In this document: one piece after another, positions 1 to 7,962 of the stretch
Position numbering within the stretch: position 1 is the stretch's first letter
Layout of the letters: each line of letters starts with the position of its first letter
Source of the DNA: [Actinomadura] parvosata subsp. kistnae
GTDB lineage: Bacteria > Actinomycetota > Actinomycetes > Streptosporangiales > Streptosporangiaceae
Reading direction: 5' to 3'
Assembly (NCBI RefSeq): GCF_900323885.1
Contig: NZ_OOHJ01000018.1
Location: forward strand, 3,521,001-3,585,000
DNA length: 64,000 bases
Translations under genes and position numbers: made by a program
The notes under the pieces: model-generated
Database searches by the model: none
What the model was told of the DNA's origin: nothing
The model's input: the letters and a program-made list of their open reading frames with translations, nothing else

Positions 1-575
1 GGCGCCCAGGGTGGCGTGGTGTCCGGTCGTGTGGTGGGCTTGCGTGGCACGTGTGGCGCGCCGCTTGCGCGTCGGGATCCGCGCCGGGGCGCTGGGGGTG
101 TGCATGTCCGGCTGGTGCGCCCGGCGTGCGCCTCCGGCTGGCGCCCATGCTCGGGCCTGCGTGGCGGGCGCCTCGTGTGGACCGGCGCCGGGTCGGCGGG
201 TCGGTGTGCGGTGGTGCCCGGCGCAACGTGCGCGGCGCTCGGGGTGGCGTGGTGGGCGGCCGTGCGGTGGGCTTGCTCGGCACGTGTGGCCCGCACCTCG
301 GACTGCCCACGCAGGCTCACGTGCCGACCCGCCTGGTGCGAACCGGCGCCGGGTCGGCGGGTCGGTGTGCGGTGGTGCTCGGCGCAACGTGCGCGGCGCC
401 CGGGGTGGCGTGGTGGGCGGCCGTGCGGTGGGCTTGCGCGGCACGTGTGGTGGGCTTGCGTGGCACGTGTGGCCCGTGCCCTGTCCTGCCAGGGCCTGCG
501 TGGCGGGCGGGCCGGCGCCGGGTCGGCGGGGCGGTGTGTGGTGGTGGGCGGCGCAATGTGCGCGGTGCCCAGGGT
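1..575. repeat. Degenerate long tandem repeat, noncoding
   Basis: Very GC-rich stretch made of about four diverged copies of a roughly 160-170 bp unit. The landmark CCGGCGCCGGGTCGGCGGG falls at 182, 343 and 512, giving periods of 161 and 169 bp, and position 1 begins inside another copy (GGTGGCGTGGTG, then GGCACGTGTGG). Long reading frames cross it in several frames because stop codons are rare at this GC, but their amino acid composition is unlike a folded protein and none has a ribosome binding site. I see no gene here. Confidence 0.7.
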
Positions 576-601
576 GGGAGTGGGGGGCGGGGGCCGAAAT
601 G

Positions 602-1027
602 TCACATGTCCACGACCAGGGTGATCGGGCCGTCGTTGACCAGTGAGACCTTCATGTCGGCCCCGAAGACCCCGGTCTCCACCCGGGCCCCCAGTGCCCG
701 TAGTTCCGCCACCACCGCATCCACCAACGGTTCAGCCACAGGCCCTGGGGCGGCGGCTTGCCAGGTGGGGCGGCGGCCCTTGCGGGCGTCGCCGTACAGG
801 GTGAACTGGCTGATGACCAGGAGCGGGGCGGACACGTCGGAGCAGGACTTCTCGCCGTGCAGGATGCGCAGGCCCCAGAGTTTGGCGGCGAGCTTGGCGG
901 CTTCGGCGGGCGTGTCGGTGTGGGTGACGCCTACCAGGACGAGGAGGCCGGGCTCGGTGATGGCGCCGACGACCTGGCCGTCGACCTCGACCGAGGCCGA
1001 GCTGACTCTCTGTACGACTGCTCGCAT
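602..1027 (-). CDS. dtd: D-aminoacyl-tRNA deacylase
   Basis: Hydrolyses D-aminoacyl-tRNA and Gly-tRNA(Ala) in the cytosol, preventing D-residue misincorporation. The protein is 141 aa, normal for bacterial DTD. Family signatures are MRAVVQR at the N terminus, SQFTLYGDA at residues 73-81 and the cross-subunit NDGPIT motif at 131-136. The reading frame extends 13 codons further upstream, but the family starts at MRAVVQR, so I place the start at 1027. The gene is divergent from the asparaginase gene, with under 70 bp between their starts. Confidence 0.93.
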   Translation of the reverse strand: MRAVVQRVSSASVEVDGQVVGAITEPGLLVLVGVTHTDTPAEAAKLAAKLWGLRILHGEKSCSDVSAPLLVISQFTLYGDARKGRRPTWQAAAPGPVAEPLVDAVVAELRALGARVETGVFGADMKVSLVNDGPITLVVDM

Positions 1028-1095
1028 GGCATCCCATTCTGGACCAGGACCGAACGCTTCATACACTCATGTCGAATGTCGAAAGGGAAAGCGAT

Positions 1096-2004
1096 ATGTC
1101 GATGATTGTGGAAGTTGTCCGGTCCGGGTTCGTGGAGTCGACGCATCAGGCCCGCATGCTGACCGTGGACGCGGCCGGCCGCCCGGTCGAGACCAGGGGT
1201 GCGGTGCACGTGCCGGCCTCGCCGCGGTCGTCGATGAAGCCGCTGCAACTGCTCGGCATGTTGCGCAGTGGCCTGCGGCTGGAGGGTGAGCTGCTGGCGC
1301 TGGCCTGTGCCTCGCACTCCGGTGAGCCCTTTCACGTGGACGGCGTCAGGAAGATCCTGGCGGGCGCGGGGCTGGACGAGTCGGCGTTGCGGTGCCCGGA
1401 GGATTATCCGTTCGATCGCGCGGTGACGGAGCGCGGGCGCGTCTACATGAACTGCTCGGGCAAGCACGCCGCCATGCTGGCCACTTGCGTGGCGAACGAC
1501 TGGCCGCTGACCACCTACCTGGAGCCGGCGCATCCGCTGCAGCGGGCGATCCGGGAGACGGTGGAGGAGCTGACCGGCGAGCGGGTGGCGGCCTCGGGGG
1601 TGGACGGGTGCGGGGCGCCGCTGTTCTTCGTCTCGATGCTGGGGGTGACGAAGGCGTTCCGGGCGTTCCCGATGTCGTCGGAGGACTCGTACGAGCGCAA
1701 GATCTTCGACGCGATGCGCACCTACCCGGAGTGGACCTCCGGCACGGACCGGCCGGAGGCGAAGCTGATGCGGGCGTTGCCGGGGCTGATGCTGAAGGCG
1801 GGGGCGGAGGCGTTCGACGCGTTCGCGTTCGAGGACGGGCGCGCGGGCACCGTCAAGATCGAGGACGGCTCCCCGCGCGCCCGCGTGCCCGTGACCGTGG
1901 CGGCGCTGCGCTCGCTGGGCCTGGACGCGCCCGAGCTGGATGAGCTGGCCAGGGGTGTGGTGCTGGGCGGCGGCCGGCCGGTCGGTGAGCTGCGGGTCCG
2001 CTGA
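1096..2004 (+). CDS. Asparaginase II family protein
   Basis: Protein of 302 aa matching the actinobacterial and rhizobial asparaginase II family (Asparaginase_II, unrelated to AnsA/AnsB), expected to hydrolyse L-asparagine to aspartate and ammonia. Recognisable landmarks are VEVVRSGFVES near the N terminus, SSMKPLQL, CASHSGEPFH, NCSGKHAAML and GVDGCGAP. The ATG at 1096 is chosen because GAAAGGGAA lies just upstream; an in-frame ATG at 1069 would add nine residues that the family lacks. No signal peptide is seen, so it is probably cytosolic. Confidence 0.85.
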   Translation: MSMIVEVVRSGFVESTHQARMLTVDAAGRPVETRGAVHVPASPRSSMKPLQLLGMLRSGLRLEGELLALACASHSGEPFHVDGVRKILAGAGLDESALRCPEDYPFDRAVTERGRVYMNCSGKHAAMLATCVANDWPLTTYLEPAHPLQRAIRETVEELTGERVAASGVDGCGAPLFFVSMLGVTKAFRAFPMSSEDSYERKIFDAMRTYPEWTSGTDRPEAKLMRALPGLMLKAGAEAFDAFAFEDGRAGTVKIEDGSPRARVPVTVAALRSLGLDAPELDELARGVVLGGGRPVGELRVR

Positions 2005-2025
2005 GGTGGCCCGGCTCGGGGTGCT

Positions 2026-2463
2026 TCAGGAAACGGGTGGCTGGTCGTCCGGGACGCGGTCGGCGAGGCGTTCGTAGCGTTGCCGGGCGGCCTGGGGGGT
2101 GCCGAGGCCGAGGCCGAAGGCGATGTCCTGCCAGGTCATGCCGCGACCGCGGGCGAGCTGGAGCAGCGTGGCCTCGAGCGCGTCCAGCTCTCCCCGCACC
2201 AGCGGGACGAGGGTGAGGGCGGCGGTGATGTCGGCGTGGTCGACGGCCGCTTCGCCGTCGTCGAGCGGCGCGGCCCCGCTGAGGAGGAACGTCACGAGCC
2301 GGACGGCCTCGTGCGGCGCGAGCGCCGACGGGTGGACCTGGCGCCGGCGCTGCTCGTCGGTGGCCGCGTGCCGCTCGGCGATGCGGTGCAGGGACGCGTA
2401 GACGCGCTGCGCCCTGGCCTGCTCGGGCTGCGGTGGGTTGAAGAGGTCGGCGTCGGAAGGCAT
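2026..2463 (-). CDS. Hypothetical helix-turn-helix-like protein
   Basis: Protein of 145 aa with no enzymatic motif that I recognise. The C-terminal part (about residues 107-133) reads RGMTWQDIAFGLGL followed by QAARQRYERL, which has the spacing of a helix-turn-helix recognition unit, so a DNA-binding role is likely. The N-terminal part is helical and charged. The gene is convergent with the asparaginase gene and divergent from the LLM oxidoreductase gene. The three inverted repeats in the shared upstream region could be its targets, though that is inference only. Confidence 0.6.
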   Translation of the reverse strand: MPSDADLFNPPQPEQARAQRVYASLHRIAERHAATDEQRRRQVHPSALAPHEAVRLVTFLLSGAAPLDDGEAAVDHADITAALTLVPLVRGELDALEATLLQLARGRGMTWQDIAFGLGLGTPQAARQRYERLADRVPDDQPPVS

Positions 2464-2489
2464 GTGATCACGATGGTGCAGAAAGGGTG

Positions 2490-2524
2490 TGTTGTCAACA
2501 GGACGTGTTGAACAATCTGTTCAA
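2490..2524. promoter_or_regulatory. Two inverted repeats in divergent promoter (operator candidates)
   Basis: TGTTG-T-CAACA (2490-2500) and TTGAACA-ATC-TGTTCAA (2508-2524) are perfect dyads in the gap between the HTH-like gene and the LLM oxidoreductase gene. Their position suggests binding sites for a regulator controlling both genes. No binding protein can be assigned from sequence alone. Confidence 0.5.
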
Positions 2525-2529
2525 AGGCT

Positions 2530-2551
2530 ACCTTGACGTCAGCGTCAAGGT
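2530..2551. promoter_or_regulatory. 22-bp inverted repeat (operator candidate)
   Basis: ACCTTGACG, a four-base spacer, then CGTCAAGGT: a perfect 9-bp inverted repeat immediately upstream of the LLM oxidoreductase start. Each arm contains a TTGACG element that could also serve as a -35 box, an arrangement resembling MerR-family operators. No MerR gene is present in the window. Confidence 0.55.
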
Positions 2552-2566
2552 TCTAGCGTGGCGGGC

Positions 2567-3415
2567 ATGAGATTCGGCATCAGTTACAGCACGCCGCACT
2601 ACGGGGTCGACCCCGATCACCTCGTGGCGTTCGCGCGGCTGGCCGAGGAGTGCGGGTTCGAGTCGCTGTACGTTCCCGAGCACGTCGTGCTCTACCGGGG
2701 CGCCCGGGTCGGCTCCTTCGAGCTGCCGCCGGCGCTGCCGTACGCCGACCCCCTCGACACCCTGACGTTCGTCGCCGCCCGCACGGAGCGGATCCTGCTC
2801 GGCACCGGCGTCCTGCTGCTGCCCTACCACCATCCCGTGACGCTGGCCAAGCGGCTGGCCACCATCGACGTGCTGTCCAAGGGCCGGATGCGGCTGCTCA
2901 CCGTGGGGCTCGGCGCCCTGCCGGGGGAGGCGGCGGCGATGGGGGTCGACTTCGCGACCCGGGGGCGGCGGGCCGACGAGGCGATCGACGTGCTGCGGCT
3001 GCTCTGGGCGGGCGACGAGGACGGCGTGCGCTATGCGGGGGAGTTCTTCGAGCTGGAGGGCCTGGTCAGCTATCCGAAGCCGTACGAGAGCACGGGGCTG
3101 CCCATCCACGTCGGCGGGTCGAGCCGGGCGGCGGCGCGCCGGGCGGGCCTGCGCGGCGACGGCTTCTTCCCCGGCGGCCGGCTGCGTCCGGAGGAGGTGG
3201 CCGAGCTGTGGGAGCTGGCCCGCGCCACCGCCGCCGGGGCGGGCCGGGACCCGGACGCGCTGGAGTACACCCGCTTCGGGGCGATCGACATGCCGGACGG
3301 GCGGGTCGAGGAGCTGGCCGCGCGCGGGGTGACGCGGCTGGTCGTCAGCCCCTCGTCCGTCGAGCCGGACGATCAGCGCGCGGAGCTGGAGGCGTTCGCG
3401 GAGCGGTTCTTCTAG
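2567..3415 (+). CDS. LLM-class (F420-dependent type) oxidoreductase
   Basis: Luciferase-like monooxygenase family protein of 282 aa, predicted TIM-barrel. Family landmarks are MRFGISYSTPHYG at the start, GFESLYVPEHV, RILLGTGVLLLPYHHP, the LAKRLATIDVLSKGR segment, and P-I-H-V-G-G-S-S. In Actinobacteria this subgroup usually uses F420; the substrate is unknown. A GTG three codons upstream (2558) is preceded by AAGG and could be the true start. The stop overlaps the convergent DUF2207 stop by four bases. The promoter region contains three dyad elements, suggesting tight regulation. Confidence 0.85.
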   Translation: MRFGISYSTPHYGVDPDHLVAFARLAEECGFESLYVPEHVVLYRGARVGSFELPPALPYADPLDTLTFVAARTERILLGTGVLLLPYHHPVTLAKRLATIDVLSKGRMRLLTVGLGALPGEAAAMGVDFATRGRRADEAIDVLRLLWAGDEDGVRYAGEFFELEGLVSYPKPYESTGLPIHVGGSSRAAARRAGLRGDGFFPGGRLRPEEVAELWELARATAAGAGRDPDALEYTRFGAIDMPDGRVEELAARGVTRLVVSPSSVEPDDQRAELEAFAERFF

Positions 3416-5019
3416 AGGGAGCGGAACTGGCGGGTGGCGGAGATGGCGCCGGACGTCGTCGTGGTGAACGTGCGCATCGAGCCGGCGAACTTCGACAGGT
3501 CCCACTCGGCCGGCCCGTGGTACCAGTACAGGTTGTCGGCCTGGTGCCCGTTGCCCGTGACGGAGGCGACGACGCGCGACCAGTGCTCCACCCCGTCGAA
3601 GATCACGGCGTAGGGCAGGTAGCGGGAGAACAGCTCGACCCGGTGCTGCTCGGGCACGTCCCCCAGCTCGCCGGAGAACAGGTACTGGCGGAACCCCATC
3701 GTGTGCGCGAGCGCCGCCGAGCCCTTGGCGGTCTTGGCCGGCATGTACTGGCCGCCGACGGCCAGCGCGCCGCCCGCGATGACCACGGCCAGGCCGAGCA
3801 GCCCGTACGTGGTGAACCAGGCCAGCCCCACGGTGGCGAGCAGCCCCACGCCGACCAGCACGATGCCGATGGTGGTCCATCGGGTGCGCTCGGTGTCGGG
3901 GCGGCGGGCGAACCAGCCCTGCCGCACCACGTCCGCGTAGAGCGCGTCGCGCACCTTGCCGAGGTGGGCCGCGAACGAGCCGGACAGCTGCGACAGCAGC
4001 ACGGCGTCCCGCCCGTCGAAGATGGCCTGGTAGAGCGCCAGCTCGTACGGCAGGAGCGCGTTGACGGGCGCGTTCGGCAGCCGGACGAGCATCCAGTCGG
4101 GGGCGTCGTAGGTCTGCCTGGGCTGCTCGTCGATGCGCAGGTAGCCGCGCACGGCGAGGTCGACGATGGTGGCGGTGACGTCGATGACGTCGGCCTGCTC
4201 GTCGACCAGCGTGCCGATCTGGCCGGGCCGCACCCCGTCGGGCGGGCTGAAGTGCCCGTTCTGTACGGGATCGACCTTGCCGCTCTCGTGGCCGGCGACC
4301 CGGGCGTCGCGCCCGCGCGTCCAGTAGAGCAGGCCGACGCCGCCGAGCAGCAGCACGAGCAGCCCGGCGAGGGCGCCGCCGGTGACGGTGTCGAGGGTGA
4401 ACGCGGCCGACAGGGAGAAGCGCTTGTCGAGGATGGGCTTGCCGCTGGTGGAGCCCTTCGGGTATCCGACGATGACGGTGAGGGCCTGGTCGGGGGCGAT
4501 GTCCTCCTGCTCGAAGTCGGCCTGGGTGGCGGCGTGGTCCATGGAGGCGGAGGTGCAGCCGATGGCCGAGGTGAGCGCGCCGGCGAAGCAGGACAGGTTC
4601 TGGACCTGCCCGGGGCCGCTCACCTTGACCGTGGCCTTGGCGACCGGCTGGTTCCAGCCGTTCACGGCGAACCAGCGCAGCTCCTCGATGCCGCCCGACG
4701 GGGTCACGGCCCCCTTGACGTCGTACTCGACGGTGGGGCCCGTCACGGTGAGCACGTCGCCGGACAGGGTGCCACCCTTGACGTTCGAGATCCGATAGAG
4801 GCGGTCGTTGCCGTCGTCGTAGCGCGTCCGCGTGATGAACGTGCGCTTGGCCTGCCCCGACGCCCCGCTGATCTTCTCGACCACGTGCAGGGTGCCGTCC
4901 TTGCCGAGGGTCATCGTGACCTCGTCCGTCATCCCGGCCTCCGCTGCGAGGGCGGCGGGGGTCGCGGCCAACGTCAGAGCGGTGGCCGCCAGGGCGGCCA
5001 TCGTGAGTCTGATACCCAT
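3412..5019 (-). CDS. DUF2207-family membrane protein
   Basis: Protein of 535 aa with an N-terminal signal peptide (residues 1-26, ending ALAAEA), an extracytoplasmic beta-rich domain (about 27-210), a membrane segment at 215-234, a cytoplasmic domain, a paired hydrophobic segment at about 385-425, and a C-terminal tail ending in Ser-Thr-rich sequence. This is the architecture of DUF2207 (YciQ-like) predicted membrane proteins, whose function is unknown. The reading frame continues upstream of 5019, but only MGIRLTMAALA gives a signal peptide. The stop codon overlaps that of the LLM gene on the other strand. Confidence 0.85.
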   Translation of the reverse strand: MGIRLTMAALAATALTLAATPAALAAEAGMTDEVTMTLGKDGTLHVVEKISGASGQAKRTFITRTRYDDGNDRLYRISNVKGGTLSGDVLTVTGPTVEYDVKGAVTPSGGIEELRWFAVNGWNQPVAKATVKVSGPGQVQNLSCFAGALTSAIGCTSASMDHAATQADFEQEDIAPDQALTVIVGYPKGSTSGKPILDKRFSLSAAFTLDTVTGGALAGLLVLLLGGVGLLYWTRGRDARVAGHESGKVDPVQNGHFSPPDGVRPGQIGTLVDEQADVIDVTATIVDLAVRGYLRIDEQPRQTYDAPDWMLVRLPNAPVNALLPYELALYQAIFDGRDAVLLSQLSGSFAAHLGKVRDALYADVVRQGWFARRPDTERTRWTTIGIVLVGVGLLATVGLAWFTTYGLLGLAVVIAGGALAVGGQYMPAKTAKGSAALAHTMGFRQYLFSGELGDVPEQHRVELFSRYLPYAVIFDGVEHWSRVVASVTGNGHQADNLYWYHGPAEWDLSKFAGSMRTFTTTTSGAISATRQFRSL

Positions 5020-5048
5020 GGCGGCAAATCGTATCGGTTCGTACCTGG

Positions 5049-6125
5049 TCAGGTGAGTGTGATGCTGTTCGCCGCACGCTGGATGCTCTCCGGCGCGGCG
5101 CCCTGGCCGGGGTTCTCGTGCGCGAGCGCCTGGTTGGCCTCGACGAAGGGGCGCATGCGCCGCTCGTACCGCTCGAAGGCGCCCTCCGGCTCGGCGCCGA
5201 GCTCCTGCGCCAGCACGTACGCGCCGACCAGCGCCAGGCTCGTGCCCTGCCCGGACAGCGGCGAGGCGCAGTAACCGGCGTCGCCCACCAGCGCGACCCG
5301 CCCCTTCGTCCAGTGCTCCATTTTCACCTGGGCCATGGCGTCGAAGTAGAAGTCGTCGGCCTTCCACATGGCCTCCAGCAGCCTGGGCGCCTGCCAGACC
5401 TCGGAGCAGTGCTCCTGGACGAGCCGCTTCTGCTGCTCGACGTCGCGGTGGTCGTAGTCGATCACGCCGGCCCTGAAGCCGAGGTTGACCCGCATCTCGG
5501 CCGGCTCGCGGTCGCTGAACAGCGCGCCGCCCGCCTCGCCCGCGTTGAACCAGGTCTGCCAGTGGTCGAGGCCGAGGAAGTTGTCGGCGGTGTAGATGGA
5601 GACGTAGGTGCCGAGGTGGTGCAGGAACTCCCGCTCGGGGCCGAAGGCGAGCCGGCGCACGTTGGAGTGCAGGCCGTCAGCGCCGATGACGTAGTCGTAG
5701 CGCTCGCTCCACCCGCCCTCGAACGTGACGGCGCCGTCGTCGCCGAGCGTGGCGATCGAGTCGCCGTAGACGTAGCGGGCGTTCGTGGCTTCCATGAGGA
5801 CGCGGTTGAGGTCGTCCCGCATGATCTCGATGTCGGGGCTGTCGAAGCGGCCGCCGCTGAGCGTGGCCTCCTCGTTGCGCATGATCTCGTTGCCGTCGCC
5901 GTCCACCATGCTCATGCCGCGCATGGTGGTGCGCAGCGCGCGGATCTGCTCCAGCACGCCCATGCGCTCGACCACGGTCAGCGCGGCGCCTCTGATGTCG
6001 ATCGCCTGCCCGCCCTTGCGGGGCGCCGGCGCCCGCTCGACCACCGTGACGTCGAAGCCGTGCCGGCCCAGCCAGTACGCCAGGACGGGGCCGCCGACGC
6101 TCGCGCCCGAGACCAGAACCTTCAT
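5049..6125 (-). CDS. FAD-dependent monooxygenase
   Basis: Flavoprotein of 358 aa of the aromatic hydroxylase/tetracycline-oxygenase type (TetX-like and related drug- or polyketide-modifying enzymes). The N-terminal dinucleotide-binding motif is GASVGG. A conserved Arg-Asp segment (MRDDLNRVL) and IGADGLHSNVR follow, and the FAD GD motif is GDAGYCASPLSGQG. The start at 6125 is supported by GGGAG five bases upstream. It is transcribed divergently from a GntR-TetR regulator with GTAC-core palindromes between them, so that regulator probably controls it. The substrate is not evident. Confidence 0.88.
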   Translation of the reverse strand: MKVLVSGASVGGPVLAYWLGRHGFDVTVVERAPAPRKGGQAIDIRGAALTVVERMGVLEQIRALRTTMRGMSMVDGDGNEIMRNEEATLSGGRFDSPDIEIMRDDLNRVLMEATNARYVYGDSIATLGDDGAVTFEGGWSERYDYVIGADGLHSNVRRLAFGPEREFLHHLGTYVSIYTADNFLGLDHWQTWFNAGEAGGALFSDREPAEMRVNLGFRAGVIDYDHRDVEQQKRLVQEHCSEVWQAPRLLEAMWKADDFYFDAMAQVKMEHWTKGRVALVGDAGYCASPLSGQGTSLALVGAYVLAQELGAEPEGAFERYERRMRPFVEANQALAHENPGQGAAPESIQRAANSITLT

Positions 6126-6164
6126 GATGTCTCCCGTGTGTGTTGACGTTGTACGCAGAACTGA

Positions 6165-6179
6165 ATGTACGGGGTACAT
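6165..6179. promoter_or_regulatory. Palindromic operator candidate ATGTAC-GGG-GTACAT
   Basis: Perfect 6-bp inverted repeat in the 107-bp gap between the divergent FAD monooxygenase and GntR-TetR regulator genes. It shares the GTAC core with the palindrome at 6211-6224, as expected for two sites bound by one protein. Confidence 0.55.
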
Positions 6180-6210
6180 ACAGCAGGTGGCAACGGTATA
6201 GTGGGAGGAT

Positions 6211-6224
6211 CTGTACTAGTACAG
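6211..6224. promoter_or_regulatory. Palindromic operator candidate CTGTACTAGTACAG
   Basis: A perfect 14-bp palindrome that ends at the AGGAGG ribosome binding site of the GntR-TetR regulator gene. Binding here would block its transcription or translation, so autoregulation is likely. GntR-family sites often have this short symmetric form. Confidence 0.6.
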
Positions 6225-6232
6225 GAGGACGC

Positions 6233-7147
6233 ATGGAAGCCCCGCCCCACGCCCGCATCGCCGCAGACATCAAGCAGCGCGTCACCGACGGCCGGCTCCG
6301 CCCCGGCGAGCGGGTGCCCTCCACCCGGCAGCTCGCCCGCGACTGGAACGTCGCCCTGGCCACCGCCGCCAAGGCGCTGGCGCTGCTGGCCCGCGAGGGC
6401 GTCGTGGTGGCCGAGCCGCGCGTGGGCACGGTGGTGGCGGAGCGGCCCGGCACCCCGGCCAAACCCCGGCCAGGGGCGTCGCCCGAGCACGAGCTGACGC
6501 GGCGCCGCATCGTCCGCGCGGCCATCGAGATCGCCGACGCGGAAGGGCTGTCGGAGCTGACGATGCGCGCCGTCGCCGGGCGGCTCGGAGCGGCCACCAT
6601 GTCCCTCTACCGGCACGTGGGCGGCAAGGACGACCTGGTCATGCTCATGGTGGACGCGGCGTTCGCCGAGTTCCCGCTGCCCGCCCAGCGTCCCGAGGGG
6701 TGGCGGGCGCGGCTGGAGGCGTCGGCGCGGGCGCAGTGGGCCGCCTACCGGGCGCACCCATGGATGGCCGGGGCGACGCCGCTGACCCGGCCGGTGCCCT
6801 CGGAAGCCCTGCTCCAGCACTCCGAGCTCGCCCTGGAGGCGCTGCAGGAGACCGGCCTCGACGCCACGACCCGGATGTACGTGACGATCCTCATCTACAG
6901 CTTCGTCCAGGGCATCGCCGCTCACATCGAGCTGGAGCAGCGCGCCAGGGCGAGCACCGGCATCACGGACGAGGAGTGGCTGAGCGGGCAGGAGGAGTTC
7001 ATGAGCCGCATCATGGCCACGAACCCCGCCTTCGCCCGGATGATCGGCGAGCTGGGCGGCGACTTCGACCTCGACCTCGACCGGCTCTTCACGTTCGGCC
7101 TGCAGTCGCTGCTCGACGGCCTGACCGGGCTGATCGAGGGCCGCTAG
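6233..7147 (+). CDS. GntR-TetR chimeric transcriptional regulator
   Basis: Protein of 304 aa joining two DNA-binding modules. Residues about 4-70 form a GntR winged helix (IAADIKQRVTDGRLRPGERVPSTRQLA). Residues about 85-130 form a TetR helix-turn-helix (RRRIVRAAIEIADAEG, then MRAVAGRLG and SLYRHV), followed by a TetR C-terminal ligand-binding domain. Such fusions recur in actinomycetes, often beside efflux or modification genes. The start at 6233 has AGGAGG four bases upstream. It is divergent from the FAD monooxygenase gene, with two GTAC-core palindromes between, so it probably represses both genes until a small molecule binds. Confidence 0.88.
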   Translation: MEAPPHARIAADIKQRVTDGRLRPGERVPSTRQLARDWNVALATAAKALALLAREGVVVAEPRVGTVVAERPGTPAKPRPGASPEHELTRRRIVRAAIEIADAEGLSELTMRAVAGRLGAATMSLYRHVGGKDDLVMLMVDAAFAEFPLPAQRPEGWRARLEASARAQWAAYRAHPWMAGATPLTRPVPSEALLQHSELALEALQETGLDATTRMYVTILIYSFVQGIAAHIELEQRARASTGITDEEWLSGQEEFMSRIMATNPAFARMIGELGGDFDLDLDRLFTFGLQSLLDGLTGLIEGR

Positions 7148-7148
7148 C

Positions 7149-7218
7149 CGGAGATCCGGACGCGCGGAGGCTGGCCGAAGATCTGGACGCGCGGAACGTC
7201 TAGTCGGAGATCTGGATG
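7149..7218. repeat. Three short direct repeats at the alaX 3' end
   Basis: The block CGGAGATCCGGACGCGC occurs as three near-copies starting at 7149, 7176 and 7205 (periods 27 and 29 bp). The last is the 3' end of the alanyl-tRNA editing gene; the other two lie beyond its stop. This looks like slippage duplication of a gene terminus. Confidence 0.7.
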
Positions 7219-7934
7219 CGCAGGCGGCGGAAGCCGCGGCCCTTGCTCTCGATCTTGGCGACCTTGATCCGCCCGATCTGCTTGGTCGAGGCCACGTGCG
7301 TGCCGCCGTCGGCCTGCGTGTCGAGGCCGACGATGTCGACGATGCGCACGTCCTGGACGGTCTCCGGCACCAGGTTCGTGGCCGTGCGGATGATGTCGGG
7401 GATGGCGAACGCCTCCGAGCGCGGCAGCACCTTCACGTCGATGCGCCGGTCGGCCACGATCTCGGCGTTGCAGGCGTCCTCCACGGCCTCCTTGAAGCCG
7501 GGCGGCACCTCGGGCAGGTTGAAGTCCATGCGGGCGCTGAGCTCGTCCATGTTGCCGCCGGTGACCAGGCAGCCGTAGTCGCGGAAGACGACCCCGCACA
7601 GCACATGCAGGCCCGAGTGCGTGCGCATGAGGGCCGAGCGGCGCGCGTCGGCCACCGCGCCCTCGACCACGGTGCCGACCGGCGGGATCGGGTCGCCCTC
7701 CGCCGGGATGAGGTACAGGTCGTCGCCCTTGCGCACGCCCACGATGCGCGTCTCCACGCCCTGCCAGAGCAGAACTCCGTGATCGGCCGGCTGGCCGCCC
7801 CCGCCTGGATAGAATGCCGACCTGCTCAGCACGATCCCCTCCGGCGTGGCGTCCAGGACGACGGCCTCGAAGTCGCGCAGGGTCTGGTCGGACAGCTCCA
7901 ACCTTTGGGTACGTCCGTGGAGATCGGTGCTCAT
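7200..7934 (-). CDS. Alanyl-tRNA editing protein (AlaX type)
   Basis: Stand-alone editing factor of 244 aa expected to hydrolyse mischarged Ser- or Gly-tRNA(Ala). AlaX landmarks are FYPGGGGQPADHG at 41-53, the zinc ligand pair H106/H110 in RTHSGLH, and DGGTH at 209-213, where most AlaRS-type editing domains have CGGTH. H213 is kept, but the usual cysteine ligand is aspartate here. The strand is opposite to the flanking regulator and SGNH genes. The start ATG is clear and divergent from the SGNH lipoprotein gene. Confidence 0.87.
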   Translation of the reverse strand: MSTDLHGRTQRLELSDQTLRDFEAVVLDATPEGIVLSRSAFYPGGGGQPADHGVLLWQGVETRIVGVRKGDDLYLIPAEGDPIPPVGTVVEGAVADARRSALMRTHSGLHVLCGVVFRDYGCLVTGGNMDELSARMDFNLPEVPPGFKEAVEDACNAEIVADRRIDVKVLPRSEAFAIPDIIRTATNLVPETVQDVRIVDIVGLDTQADGGTHVASTKQIGRIKVAKIESKGRGFRRLRIQISD

Positions 7935-7962
7935 ATCGGCAGCCTAGTGCCCTGAGGTGGTC

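Noticed and set aside
2528-5077. Long minus-strand open frame of about 850 codons
   Set aside because: It overlaps the LLM and DUF2207 genes in the wrong frame, is Arg/Gly/Pro-rich and lacks any domain. A GC-driven shadow.
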